A stretch of DNA of 64,000 nucleotides from Spisula solida (Eukaryota > Mollusca > Bivalvia > Venerida > Mactridae). Positions 14,301 through 27,757 of this stretch are shown here, piece by piece. The notes beneath the pieces were generated by a model. The model was not told where the DNA came from, ran no database searches, and saw nothing but the letters and a program-made list of their open reading frames with translations. Both the position numbers and the translations under genes were made by a program. Position 1 is the first letter of the stretch; each line of letters opens with the position of its first letter. The stretch is taken from NCBI GenBank assembly GCA_947247005.1, contig OX365944.1:26077501-26141500 (forward strand). The letters run 5' to 3'.

Positions 14301-15843
14301 GTTTTCTCACTTCGAAGTCTACTTTCATTACTGTTAAATTGCTTTTATCTTGCACCTGACGCGCACCTGCTAGTTTACTCGAAATGGGCTTAAGCAGTAT
14401 TTAAGAATAGATATATAGTATCATGCAGCCATCTGCATCATCTTACAGTTAAATTTAAATTGAACTTAATGAATCTTCTATGAAAATAATAAGATTAGCT
14501 TCACAGAGTTATTAAATTATAACTTGCAGTAGGAATTATCATTTTAAAGTGTGAAGAAGTGGTTGTCACACAGACGTTAACCATCAAACCAAGTCGGCGG
14601 GCAACCAAGTCAATGACTTGTTTAAAATACTAGAATGTTCCTTACCAAAACCTCTGCACAATAGGAGTTTCATATCATTACATGTTAGATGATAATTTAT
14701 TTAAATGAATGAAGAGACAATCCATTATTTATAGTAGACGCCGTTAGTATTCTTGTTGGATGAGATATTGATCTTGAGTGATTTAGAATAAACCAATAAA
14801 GCGCACATACACCAATATTTAATAATAAAGTAGTTTAATAAATTTATTGGCAACGTTTTACCAACTAATTAGAAAACAAGATCATTAGTTTAGTGGCTGT
14901 CATTAATGAATATATATAAACAACATTTTATGATTCAAAACATCGATCTTTTCAATCGCAACTTTTGAAGTAATAAATGTACAATGTACATACTGGCTGC
15001 AATAGTATCATAACTAAGTAATTTGAACGTTCTTTAAATCCAGAAGTAATTACTAGTTAGGGAAAATTGTTCTATACTTTACGAAAGCGGGATGACAATT
15101 AAAGAATCCTGTGAAATTTAATTAGTGTTTGGTGCTGTAAGGGGTATTACAACAATTTGTTTGCCTTCCTAATTATAAATTATTGTTTCGTGTGTAAGAA
15201 CTCTCATATCGTTTTGTGGGTTTTCGTCTACATTGAGGCGAATAGTTTGGCACCGTTGAATCAGGAATAACGTAAAACAGTGTAATGTATACAGCTTCTG
15301 CTATGAACAACGTTATACACGGTACAAGAATTGTAATAAGTTGAAAATACTATTTATTATAAGCATTTTGAACATTACACATTTGATTTGATTGTTCTAA
15401 TTAAATGTTTTAGTGCGCTTTCGTTGCATCCGTTTAACTGTGAATTTTAATTTTGAATGATTGGATGAGACGTGTAGAAGCACAGTCATGTACTCCATGA
15501 TTAGCGTTTCATGTGTACAACCATGTTTGTGTTAGGCATGCATTTGCAGTTGCTGCTGCTGTTAGTGCAATCGGCGCTTCTTTTTTTGTTTAAACAAATA
15601 TTAGTTCGCATGGGGTTATACTGCGCAATCAATTATTTGTCTGTCATAATCGTTGGACAGTTGACATTCAAATTAATGACTAATCATTAATAATCTGTAC
15701 TTCCACATTGACATTATCTCCATACTAGGACGAAATGGCCGTAGTCAATGTCACGGATGTTTGCCTTTGAAAACAGGTTCCTTATACCTGCATTAACATT
15801 TTGGGTCAATGCAGCTAATAATTACATGTTGTGTAAAAAGAAC
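14301..15843. other. LINE 3' flank and intronic DNA
   Basis: The first part (to about 14410) may be the 3' UTR of the LINE. No poly-A or microsatellite tail marks its end. The remainder shows nothing recognisable. Confidence 0.4.
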
Positions 15844-15845
15844 TA

Positions 15846-16520
15846 CACTGAGCGGCTTTGAAAACGCAATATTTACGCTAATTAGCTTATATGTATGCAT
15901 GTATGTATTTACCCATTGCTCAACCAATATGCATTTCATTTTGCTGACATTTTCAACATTTGTAGCTAAGATATTTGGCATGACAATCAAATTCATTTCA
16001 TTAAGATATGATTAGACGCTTTACAACAACAATTAAACAATGACGACATAATTAAAATCATATTTGATGCCGTGCGTCCTTCTGCGTTTTCCGATTGTTA
16101 ATGCTGATGTGTACATATTGTTCGGATAAAGTTCGTTAATAATTACTTCCCTTTGACTGTAAAATAAATAGTATTTTTCAGTAAACCTGCAAAATTGACA
16201 TTGAGCGTTTTTTAAACTTAAAGACCACTATTTTGCGGAGAGGTAAACTGTTTTATTTAGTTTTTTAATTTGTCGATGGATTGACTACTCAAATTGGCCG
16301 TCATTAAATAATTAGCATTAATCCATCAAATCCTCGTACATTTTTCTTTTTTTTTCGTTTCATGGTTACATGTACCGTTGTTGGGAATTTTGATTGTAAA
16401 ACATCGACATACAATCCACGGGTAACCACTAGTACGCACACAGAATTTCGTTGAGAAATATTAATAAATAAAAAAGTTAGCTTGATTTTCATTAATGTTG
16501 CGTTTTCAAGCCGCTCAGTG
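15846..16520 (+). mobile_element. TIR element copy B (CACTGAG family), both ends intact
   Basis: The left end is TA/CACTGAGCGGCTTTGAAAA and the right end is its inverse, TTTTCAAGCCGCTCAGTG/TA. The element is 675 bp. The interior shares blocks with copies C and E, in the same order: the GTATGCATGTATGTATTTACC region, CATTTTCAACATTTGTAGC, the GTCCTTCTGCGTTTT region and ACTTCCCTTTGACTGTAAAA. No transposase frame is present. TA on both sides fits a Tc1/mariner-type target duplication. Confidence 0.85.
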
Positions 16521-16522
16521 TA

Positions 16523-19500
16523 TATTTACCATTTTGTTTTTGCGTAAGTAATGTTTGTGCTTATACTCCTCGTTGTATCGTTATCCGCTTGTTCTGTGAC
16601 GCTAGGATAGGGATAGGTACAAGTAATCATACATCTTTTATCTCCAACAATCTTTCCATGTAAAAGGTTATTAGTTTACTTTCATCAATCATGTAAATTG
16701 CAATCATATATCTCAAATGGAAGATATACTAGTAGCCATAACTTCACCAATATTTCCCGAAACCGTGATTATCTCCGTAACTACAATAAATCACCATGCG
16801 TTTGGACACTTAATTTGATGTTCGATACTACAAGCAAACGATGCCCATTCTGTGTTTATACAATACATCTACATTTGTATATAAAGATGATTGAGTAAGT
16901 ACAGAGATTGGTCCGTTCATAACAATGCTCGTCCCCGCACAGATGTAAATGAAACACACGCGTACAAATATTAGACCGCAATAGTTGATAAAATGCTACG
17001 CTTTATGTAAGGCTACGTTTCGTTTGATAGAGGAATCATAAAATAATACACAAGCTGTCGTTTATTGAACCATCATATATGATTCAAGGTTGCACAGTGA
17101 GCTACAACATATTTCATTGCGATATACTAGTAAGTGAATAAACAAGATAGTACAAATGGTTTTGTGTTACATGTGCATATATAATTACTCACCTTAGACT
17201 TCCGACGTTCCATTCCGGATACAAGTCAAACATTGCATCCAACTACATGTATTATGATATTAATTGTCTTCGCTCTGTACTATAATGAAACACGTTTATC
17301 AATGTAGGTCGGTTCATAAATATCTTTGGTTGTCTTAACATATTTTTCATTATGTATTTAGTTATGTCAGAAGGGGAATATACAATCATATACTAATAGA
17401 GAACAAATATTAAATTAATTAAAACAACAAAGTAAGCTTATAATTGCATTATTCAAATAATCAATACATCTGCGATTCGGGCTTGTCAACCTTGATTTTG
17501 ATGGGTTGCCATTCTTCTTCCGTGAAACCAAATTATATTATCAGGTCCGCAAGTCTACCAATTACTGTCAAAGGCGTTTGCTACAATGGCTCTCAATAGC
17601 AAGTTACGTGGTTATTCAATTACAGACGTGTGTTTTACCGAAAGTTAGTTTAAAGTAAATATAAAAGAGGGTATGTTGAAACTAAACTGATTTATTTGCA
17701 AACACAACTGAATTGAAACTCTCGTAATGTGAGGATCGTATAGGTGTCTCCCATTGCCAATCTGCGGGTTGTGCATTTAATTCCAAAAAGAAAATATAAT
17801 TTCTAGGTCACCTTGACCAGCCACTAGGGATTTGTCATGCACCTCTGATTTTCTTGCGAACAATGCAAAAACAAACACACATACAACCCAAAGCCACACA
17901 GAAAAGGCAGCAGCGCCTAGCCACATACCACGAGTCAGACATAGAATGAACCATCCATATCCCCAATAAAGGATAATACAAGCAAGCCTATATACTCACC
18001 CGCACTGAATGCATACTTTGGACTTTGGATTTCTAGCATAATTAATCACCAAGAGAGGTAAGTATGAATGATACATACACTGAAGTGAAGTAGTATTGGG
18101 ATTGCAACCATGGAACACCAGTCGAGTCAATATACGAGGTACATTAATGCCATTTAAAAACAAGTGGCCCTTATACAATATGTCTCATTTTTGATTTCTC
18201 CAACATTTCTTTCGTCTGCGTTGGGATTTTTTCCAGCTGTACACAGACTTACATCGTTATGCAATTGTAAATGAAATATTGTGACGTCATTATTAACGTT
18301 AATTATGATATGACAACAGTAAGACATACATTCATAACATGGCGAAAATACCGCAGTTAACCTTGTAACCTTGAAATTTGACCGATTTGTTAATACGATA
18401 TTAGAAAACATGATGCCATATTTCTGACTTTTGAAATGAATAAATACAGTTACAATCGGCAATTATGTAACACGATTTACTGAAAATATCTGTGTTGATC
18501 CGCGAAAGCATTAATATGTTGCTATGGTAGTGTATAACTGTTGATGCAAATGAATTATTTTAGATAGGTGTTGCGGTTTATGTCAATAATAGAAAAAAAA
18601 ACGCTTTTGTGTAACTTTCATACAGACCTAAAATAAACTTTTTAGAGCAAAAGTCCACGTAATTCTGAATCACCCCTCGTACCTACCGTATATGAAACTC
18701 TAAGAAATATCATTGTCAAACTTGCCATTCAAGCAGAAATATGTAAAACAAACAACGCTACCTTGGCATCTCGTCCACATTTTAAGATGTGTCAGTATGT
18801 GTTCAGTGCCTTATTAATGTCCACTCAAGAAGGTATAATCTTGATTTCACTCTCATGACATACTCTTTTGTCACAGCTTTCCGGGAAGCTCTTGACAGTT
18901 TTAGAGATGTTTACGAAATAACAACAAAATAATTGCTCACCAAGTATGCCTCATTAGATGTTTGTTAAATGATAAAAAAGTGCAAATGACTAAACTTGCT
19001 GGTACACTTGCTGATGAATATTTTGTATTACCAGTCTCACAATCACACAACATTGTACAGAACCATCAAAGTGCAATTCTTGAAGTATGGCAATATAGTG
19101 TAGGTATGTGTATAACGTGTTTTGAGATAAGAGATATAAACGATAATGAGTATCGTTATTGTAAAAGCAGAACAAAACTGCACAGCGGGGAGTATGACAA
19201 GGTGTTTTAACGTCTATTCCAAAGCCATTGAGTACTTGTTAATTTTAATGCTATTTATTTTGCAGTTATGTGCTCCGGATAATACTCTGGGAGTTCATGT
19301 ATATGTGTATCAGTTCTGTGATCTTCATTGTCTTATTGTGAGCCAAAAGATCTGTGCCGAAATATCGTTTTGCTTTCTGACTTTCTCTTTGATACTGATC
19401 GTACACTGTTTGGTGAAGATAGTCAACATTTATTACTGTTAACAACTATTTCCAATTTCTTGAGGTATAACACTCACTCGAAACAATTACTATACACAAA

Positions 19501-19750
19501 AAAGTAATTATAAAAAATACTGTTATCAATGAATCAGAATGTTTATAGAAGTTAGGAGATACAGACTATTCTTTTTTCAATTAAACACTGAAATAACATG
19601 TATTGCTATGGTCTAGTTACACCTGTTTTCAACATCCATCGATAAAAAGAACAAGGATTAAAATGAGGAGTTAACTTCTTTTGTAACAGGCATAATTTTG
19701 GCGTGGATGATGTGGTTATTGTTACTCATGCTGTGTATGATATAGAGGAT
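16523..19750. other. Intronic DNA, nothing recognised
   Basis: About 3.2 kb. A 102-codon minus-strand frame at 18154-18462 has low-complexity composition and no recognised domain. No repeats were recognised. Confidence 0.4.
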
Positions 19751-19751
19751 A

Positions 19752-19900
19752 TTTGTTGATTTTGGTGTAAGATCGAATTTTAGTTCACCGAGTGGTCACA
19801 GAAAATCAATATTTTCACGAGTGACGTAGCCACGAGTGTAAATTTAATTTTCTGTGATCACGAGTGAAATCAAATTTATCTTACACCAAAAATCAACAAA
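19752..19900. repeat. Palindromic foldback element (~149 bp)
   Basis: The left half starts TTTGTTGATTTTGGTGTAAG and the right half ends with its inverse, CTTACACCAAAAATCAACAAA. The match continues inward through TCACAGAAAATC / AATTTTCTGTGATCA. Repeated CACGAGTG words lie near the centre. It could form a near-complete hairpin and looks like a short MITE. No clear target duplication was seen. Confidence 0.8.
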
Positions 19901-20087
19901 TTTTCTGTTTATTATACGCCTCAATTTCTCTTAAAATGTGCCTTTATTGGCCTAATTGGAAAAAATCACGTCGGAATTGGAACGTCACGATCTGAGAATT
20001 ATGACGTCATGATGACGTAACGTATATTTTAAAGCCCGGCGCCGTTGACGTTACGTTTCTTTTTCTGCATAATACTAGAACCAGCTT

Positions 20088-20147
20088 CAAAACAGTGAAA
20101 ATAACAAAGTGGTAATTTCACTGTTATTTTCACTGTTATTTTCACTG
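20088..20147. repeat. Short CACTGTTATTTT direct and inverted repeats
   Basis: Three tandem words of (TTT)CACTGTTATTTT follow a reversed copy, CAGTGAAAATAAC. The block lies about 190 bp after the palindrome and may belong to the same insertion. Confidence 0.6.
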
Positions 20148-23100
20148 AAAAAAACTCCATAATCCATTGAAAGCAAATAATAATTTAGTTTTAATAATCC
20201 TCATGATGGTATTCAAGTCGTGTTGACGTATGTCGTAATCAATACACCTATCTAATTTTTGTTTTAATTGTTTTACCACCCTACATGTCTATGTATATTA
20301 TACATAATAGATCTTACACTTCCGGGTTTCAAATTATTTTACAATATGCACGTGTAAATTAACTTAAATTAGCGTCATACTGTTTGGCAAATACCCAATA
20401 CGCATCTCAACTTTGTAGTCATGACAGTTGGCATGTTGAGGTTACTCTATGAATAAAACACATATAACTGTACGGCAGATTCAAGATAATTGTTTATGTT
20501 CTAGAATTACATGCAATTTAAACTTATGTCATTGTTCATTAGTGAAGCCGATACGTTGTTATAGGACAGGCTACGTATAACCTTTACATTATGGTTCTGT
20601 GTTTATTCACTACCGGTATATCTAACGAGAAAATAGCCCATCATGGTATTTCTCTAAATAGGTCGCTAACCAATCAATGCCCTTGGGTTTGTTCAACCGT
20701 TCTTGGTGTCGCTTCCATAACCATTGGTTCATATTTCAGTATATTGTAGTATTCAAACATACTGGGATGAGATATGACGTAAATGGACCAAAGCGCCGAA
20801 AGCACTATAGTTGTTCGAATGAATGCAAAGGAAGCATAATTAAAGAGGGCGTATATAGTTGTATTTTTCACAATCTTATTTTTTCTTAAGATTAAATTGA
20901 GGATTTATGAGTACTGGAAGATATAGCTTTCTGGTATGATCATATATTTGATCTAGAAGTTTAGACTAGAAACCATCTAAATATGCCATTTTAAAAGCAA
21001 GTTATAGTAACTTTCACCTTCAACGTACACAGGTATAATGGCTTAGCAGTCAATGTTTTGCCCCCAGCGGAACATGTTATCCAGTTAATGATATGCATGG
21101 CTTATAAATAGTAACGACGAAATCGTTCTATTTATTGACCGGGTGGTAACCTTATGCAACAGAGATTTTCATTCAGAAGCATGGTCTCAATTATCTTGCG
21201 TTCTACGTGAAATTTTGGATGTGTCTGCTAACTTCGGTAAAGAAATTATGCAAGGCAGTTAACATAAGTGGTAATTGCTGCAAATACACACACTACTGGA
21301 AATAGGTTTAAATAATTTATTGGGATATACGACTGTCCTGTATAGATTTAGAAATAGGAAGAAGCTTTGTAGTTATATCTGTCATTAATGAATTATTTTG
21401 CATGACCGTTTTACATTCGCGTCGGTCGTTACGCAATATAACTGGCTGGTCGGTTTACTATGACAAAGGTGGCGCCGACTAGCGGCGTTGGAAGAAAAGT
21501 AATTTCATCAAATAAACCAGGACCGATTATTGAAACGTGTGTATATACAATGTAACTATAAATGTTCTATCGAAGAACTAAAACCGATATTTAGTTTTGT
21601 TTTCATCTGCAGTTTGGCTGTAAAGAATGATATTTTAAATTGTTTCAAAAGCCGCTTGAACACGTATTTAACATTATTTGGTTTCTGCCAACATATAGTG
21701 GAACGGTTTGGCATACCAATCCAGGCTAAAGTGCAGCAATGGTATATACTTTAAACTACATTAAATGTTGCATAATTTTCCAGTAGACGATAAAATAAAG
21801 TACAATCTAAATAGCTTTATTTCTTTTTATCAGTTCTTAAAAATAAATCTTAACAAGGTAGACTTGAGTAATTACGTTTGTATCCAGCTCAGACAGTTTT
21901 ATAGTTATTGCTATTATGTTTCCTACGAAATAACCCACGGGAGCAGTTAAAATCACAATTATACGGACTTCACATATGATGAATGATTCGCCACTAATAG
22001 GAAGACAATCAATATAGAATTATACGCCGACACTCTCAGATATATACCAGGGTTGGTACAGATTGTCGCAGATTACTTCTCTCGTCCGACCAAATCATGA
22101 TATGTGATATTGTGCTAGAGCGTTGTATTACATTGTTGGAAATTGACACATTCTTTATCATTCCCTGCTTCCCTAACAACTTGAATGTGTTTCAATAATG
22201 GTAATCACAGTAAAATTTACCCGATGCGTAACTTCAAGAAACAAACGACCGACCATTTAACGAGTTTTGGAAGATCGATTTCTTGAGTAATCAATAATAT
22301 TGCTAAGAATGTGTAAAATGTCAACATTAGACCTTTTTATTCCATATGCATCATTTTGTACAAAATTAGTATAACATCAAATTGACTATGAACCTTTAAA
22401 ATCATGATAAGGCTCGAGAAATATCATTAAATCTGTGCAGCCCTTTAACAGTATTAATACTTACATTCGCCGAGCTATATTCGTCAGGTTTGGCATGATT
22501 CAATCAGAAGGTAAAACACGATATTAGTTTTTATCACCCTCGTATTATTTGCGTACTCTATATGGTGGTATTAGGCTCCAAACATTGGATCGCGTATTGA
22601 TGCGCCAGATTATAGATCACCAATTTGCGTCATCTGAATAGGGATTTCTATAATATTTGCATATAATATCAGACAAATTCACCAATTTTCGACAAGTTTC
22701 TCTTAATTCATGGAGTCCCACAAGAGTTTTGTTTTGCTCGTTTATCTGTAAAATATGTGTATGTTGTATATATGCGACTCATAAATTGATAAGATTATTT
22801 TCGTACTTGCTGCGTGGTGAATACATCATTGTGGTAAAATAATTTCCTTGTAAGCAGTCTAGACCTGCTGATATAGGTCCCATAGCAATGCAACATAAGT
22901 ATCAATTAATGATGCTAACTTTAATATGTTTCTACTACGATTATGTTTAATGCCTTTAAACTAAACATGGTTGTTACTTGTAGGAGAAATATATAATGCT
23001 TAAATTTTCAACAACAAAAACAACTTTTGTAATACATAAAAAATAAACACACGACTGTTACAGAGACGCATTACTTCACGTAAATATGTTACATGTATAA

Positions 23101-24356
23101 ACTACACGATCGTACTTTTGTCATATTTGAGTTATAAATCATATCCGAACGCTTCCGATGTTCTTTATGTTTCTCTTTTGGTTGATTGGGTCGGATATCG
23201 AGACCATATGGAGTGTCGGGTGGTTAGCAGTGAAACTACGGGGTTTATGTTTAAATGTGTGCTATAAGATCGGATGTTCACACATCTTTGAATTTCAACA
23301 AATGGTCTTTTAATTCTTAAATAACTTTTGAAACGCCCTCAATCATTATAATTGAAGGATACACTGCGGCTGTTAAATCTACCATATACAATATCTACAA
23401 ATTGCGCTTGATGCTTAGAACAGCCAAGTCCAGAAGGACGTTAACTGATGTGTAAGTTCCTAGTCTTAGCCAATCAGAATGCTGGGATTTGCCGACTTTG
23501 GAATTAAAAATACATAATTCAATTAAGCAGTAACGTAAGTAAGTAAATTTACGGTATGTACTTAATGTGGAAAAGTACTAGCTCTTACAATTTTATCATT
23601 TTTCTACGAAATCCAACATATGCGTACCCCGTCGACTCTCTCTGTTAATAATGCTACTAAATGTTCTACAAATAACGTTATTATGATGCATCTTCATTCC
23701 CATGGCTCCGAATGAATCTGATGGTGCTAATTACATTCGGAAACAGGTGATCCGATAAGTGTTGAAGTAGATTATAGGTGATGCATATAACACCGTTACT
23801 TTTGAATTATTAAGTAAACAATATAAAGACTATATAATGTTTGTACAATTAGCTAATGTAATAAATCGTTCGTATGTTCATTAAAACTAATTTGTTTTCA
23901 TAAACGATACACTTATATTATATACAATTCTGTTTATAGTAACCATGTAGTGAAAGCGTTGGTGAATCATTTATTGTACATTTGGTATCTGCAACATTAT
24001 ATACCAGAAATAGGAGAGATTATGTTTGTATACAAAAGGAGTATACCACCAGCTAGCTATTGGTGAATGGCAGGTTTATTATTGTTTATTCATCCAATAG
24101 ATTGCAGGTGGGCATTTTGCATATGAATACGGTTATCTCTCCTATAATATACCTGTTGACTATTCGTTACTGATTGCGCTTCAGTGCGTTTTAGTAAGTT
24201 GGTATACTTCCCTGGATGACCAGACGTCTCCTGTAGTCACTCACAATTTTATTAAGCAATTTGTCTAAATTTTATAACGACATATTGATATATTAGAACT
24301 GGCAAACCAAGAGAGCAAATAATGATATTGGTTGATAGTACAAAAGAAACCAAATA
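20148..24356. other. Intronic DNA, nothing recognised
   Basis: About 4.2 kb with no convincing exon or repeat. The short open frames near 20677, 21530 and 21765 have no recognised domain. Confidence 0.4.
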
Positions 24357-24797
24357 TGAAATGGTGTTCTTGGTCCGAGTTTCAAATGGTGTCCTTGGTC
24401 CGTGTATCAAATGGTGTCCTTGGTCCGAGTTTCAAATTGTGTCCTTGGTCCGTGTATCAAATGGTGTCCTTGGTCCGAGTATCAAATGGTGTCCTTAGTC
24501 AGAGTTTCAAATGGTGTCCTTGGTCCGTGTATCAAATGGTGTCCTTGATCCGTGTATCAAATGGTGTTCTTGGTCCGAGTATTAAATGGTGTACTTGGTC
24601 CGTATATCAAATGGTGTTCTTGGTCCGTGTATCAAACGGTGTCCTTAGTCCGTGTATCAAATGGTGTTCTTGGTCCGAGTATTAAATGGTGTACTTGTTT
24701 CGTGTATCAAATAGCGTACTTGGTCCGTATATCAAATGGTGTTCTTGGTCCGTGTATCAAACGGTGTCCTTAGTCCGTGTATCAAATGGTGCCATGG
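24357..24797 (+). repeat. 25-bp minisatellite, ~18 copies
   Basis: The unit is TCAAATGGTGTCCTTGGTCCGTGTA, written here as TCAAATGGTGTCCTT plus GGTCCGTGTA. AAATGG starts occur from 24359 to 24784, which is exactly 17 intervals of 25 bp. Variants are mainly GTCC/GTTC/GTAC, CGTGTA/CGAGTT and TCAAAT/TTAAAT. Because 25 is not a multiple of 3, three units (75 bp) give one 25-residue period and the array stays open in the + strand. That frame (117 residues, 24332-24685) is a by-product and not evidence for a protein. Confidence 0.95.
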
Positions 24798-24838
24798 TGC
24801 TTCAACAGAGAGTTTCTACGCCGTATACAGTCATTATA

Positions 24839-26362
24839 CACTGAGCGGCTTTGAAAACGCAACACTAATGAAAATCAGGATAACTTTTTTATTTTTTATT
24901 ATTTCTCAATGATAATTTGTGTGCGTGTTAGTGGTTTCCCATGGATTGTAACTCGATGTTTACATCTAAATTCACTTCACTGGTGCATTTAACCATGAAA
25001 CATAAAACAACGAAAAATGTACAAGGAATTGATGGGTTGATGCTAATTATTTTAATGTACGGTCACTTGGAATAGTCAATCCGTCGACTAAGTGAAAAAA
25101 CACAAAATAAGACGGTTTACCAAACCGCAAAATAGTGGTATCTAAGTTTTAAAAACGCTATATAATAATTGTTTAGGTTAACCGAAAATTACGACTTATT
25201 TAACAGTCAAGGGGAAGTAATTCTGGATAGAGATTGGGTGAATGAAATTCAACTTTTCTAAATCTAAATCAATCGAGCTTTATATTTATCTTTGTTTTGC
25301 TTTATTTCTGTCTTCATGCTAAGCACGGACACTGGTTAACGAACTGTATCCGAAAAAAATAATAAGTACACATCAGCATTAACTTTCTGAAAAACGCAGA
25401 AGGCCGCACGGCATCAAATATGCTTTTGTTTCTGTCATCATTGTTTTATTTTGTTTGTAAAGGGTCTAATTAGATCTTAATGAAATGAATTAGATTGTCA
25501 TGCCACATCTTAGCTACAAATGTTGAACATGTCAGCAAAAACAAACGCATATTGACTGAGCTATGGTTAAATACAAACATGCGTACGTATAAGCTATTTA
25601 AGTACACTCGGCAAAACTTATAAGTACACACTTGTTTATTTGCCCATAGCTCCGCCAATGCGTGCATGATCGTGCTGAAAATTTCAACACATGTAAATTA
25701 GATATGTAGAGTTACAATACATTCAATGTTTTTAACATCTGATTTAAATTGTCACAAACAGAGTAAACTAATGATGCCAACAGCAGAATCTAAAAAAAAC
25801 ACAATAATGCCGTGTGTTCATCGGGCGATTGTCAGGTAGCTAATGCACATATGGCCCCGCTGCGCTGATACAGTACGGTTTCAAGTCTATGTTTCTATCA
25901 CGGACACAGTAATAAAGAAAACAATGATAGGAACAAGCACCCTTTAGGTTTAAAAATATCAACTTCTGATAAAAAATGAAATTTGGAACATGGTTAACTC
26001 CCCTTGACCATAACAATAAAAAATATTTTTAAAAGTAAAAAATCACCATGTTGTTGTTTGAAAAATCGAATTATTATGTGTTTTTTTAATTTGACAATAA
26101 ATCTAAATTCAAATTTACCTTTCATAAAAATAATTTGCAAATACGCGTCAATTTCACGGCAATTTTACGGTTTTTGACGTGTCATGGTTCAATGAACCGC
26201 TGTATTTAATTTTGTAGAAAAAACTTTATTTATCCAGTTCTATGACAGTCAATACCATGTACACAAAATTTCATGCAAACATAATAAAAAATAAAAAAGT
26301 TATAACGATAAAACGACGTGTGTACTTATAATTTTTGCCGAGTGTATAAATGCCGCTCAGTG
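24839..26362 (-). mobile_element. TIR element copy C (CACTGAG family), inverted and interrupted
   Basis: It is bounded by TA/CACTGAGCGGCTTTGAAAA and GCCGCTCAGTG/TA. The interior runs opposite to copies B and E. It is split near its right end by a second TIR element (25605-26344). Without that insert the copy is about 782 bp, close to copy E (791 bp). No transposase frame is present. Confidence 0.88.
25605..26344. mobile_element. TIR element D, nested in copy C
   Basis: The ends are CACTCGGCAAAACTTATAAG and the near-perfect inverse CTTATAATTTTTGCCGAGTG, each flanked by TA, over 740 bp. Next to the left end it shares words with the host family (TTTGCCCATAGCTC, then a diverged AATTAGATATGTAG region), so D appears to be a sister family. 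It inserted at a TA about 18 bp inside copy C. No transposase frame is present. Confidence 0.87.
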
Positions 26363-26364
26363 TA

Positions 26365-27329
26365 GATATTGTGCAATATATACCTTGTTCAACGCCAACT
26401 TTCAGCGCATCGATATTAATTAGAATACTGCACATATTTGGCCTTTTTGCCTAATGCTAATATTTAGGATGCTGACAAGATTTGCAATTTACTCGTCAAT
26501 TCACGGGAAACCTTTTCAAACAAGCATGACAATACAATAATGAAGTTTACGTATCGATAACTTCACGACGAAGAGTTTTGTGTTCTTTCACATGAAGGAG
26601 TTAGTTACCAAACTAGTAGAAAACTCCTTCTCAACGGTTGTCTCTCGGTGGTGTAATAACTTTTATTCTCATACATTTTGTATAATTAGTAAAAACACTG
26701 CAATTATTCCAAGACGAATCAAATTATCACCTTCCAGACTTAGGATCTTGTGGATGCCAATTTCATCTTTAGTAATGTAGTTTTTATATCTCACTTTGAA
26801 GAACCCACGAGGGAAAATTTTGTTTCATTTTTAACAGGATAGAATGGAAATATCGGATATTCAATGTTGTTCAAATACAAGTAGGGCACCTCTCGTATTG
26901 TTACAATTGGCGAATTGTTTGTAATAAGGACTCTGTCGTCTACATGTTATTGAAATACTGAAATGGGGCATTAGCCACTTAATCAGATTATAATAATCTT
27001 AGTATTTATTAAATTGGTATTCAACGCGAACGTTGCATAAAGTATAACAATAAACTGCGAATGTTAAAGTACGAAATTGGTTTCATCATTTAATGTTCCA
27101 GTTGATTATTGTGTATCTTGTTCAACATTCAAATGTTCCAAAACAGCAACATCAAGATATGAGCAATTGCTGATTAACGCTGAAGAGAAATCGTTGAAAT
27201 CTTTAACATGCAAAATCTTTGTCGATGTTAAGAACTAAACGTTGGTGTAAGTTGTGCTCCGTTTCAAACGTTCATGAACCTTGAATAAGATTGATAAAAG
27301 TTTGCCTAAATAAAACTCCGTTGGCAAAC
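26365..27329. other. Intronic DNA, nothing recognised
   Basis: No coding or repeat signal was recognised. Confidence 0.4.
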
Positions 27330-27545
27330 GTCTGCTTAAACGCTTGTGGTATCGGTGAATTTAGTCAAACGTTTATCTAACGGATGCCAACGGGTATCGG
27401 ACGCAATGAACGCGATTGTAACGTAAGGGCTATGTGAGGGACCTTTCCAAAGCGCAAATAAACGTTTTTCCAACGTAAGCCAACGGGTATCAGACGCAAA
27501 AAGTCGGTACCAACGTTGTAGTATGAACCCAGTTTTACTACCTTT
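27330..27545. repeat. Two-copy ~92-bp direct repeat
   Basis: GCCAACGGGTATCGGACGCA (about 27385) and GCCAACGGGTATCAGACGCA (about 27477) lie about 92 bp apart. Both are preceded by AAACGTTT and followed by similar sequence. The words AACG and CGTT dominate the block. Origin unknown. Confidence 0.6.
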
Positions 27546-27757
27546 CACTATTTCTATATATACGACGCATTTGAGTGCATATTTGAAGGATGCGGCTGAG
27601 TTGATTACTTTATATTGTCGTATTTATGGATTTACAATTAGTTAAAAGATATAAATCTGGGATGATGCTGATAATCGCAGGCAAAAAATACCATTCCAAA
27701 CCATTTTATATAGCTGTAAATATAAAATATGGGACCTTCGTGATAAAAAAACGCTGT
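27546..27757 (+). repeat. Dispersed repeat family R2, copy 1
   Basis: Aligns with 33132-33350. Shared blocks are CACTATTTC, ACGACGCATTTGAGTGCATA, ATTTATGGATTTACAATTAG, ATATAAATCT and GCTGTAA-TAT-AAATATGG, with moderate divergence. No terminal repeats were identified. Confidence 0.75.

Noticed and set aside
15793..16015. Similar 65-68-residue frames at 15.8, 25.5 and 35.8 kb, suggesting a conserved small protein
   Set aside because: They lie at the same place in copies of the CACTGAG TIR family and are open on both strands. Conservation is explained by the DNA element; none has transposase motifs.
24332..24773. 117- and 73-residue repetitive 'proteins' (VSNGVLGPS-type repeats)
   Set aside because: They are translations of the 25-bp minisatellite. 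Any stop-free 25-bp unit gives such frames.
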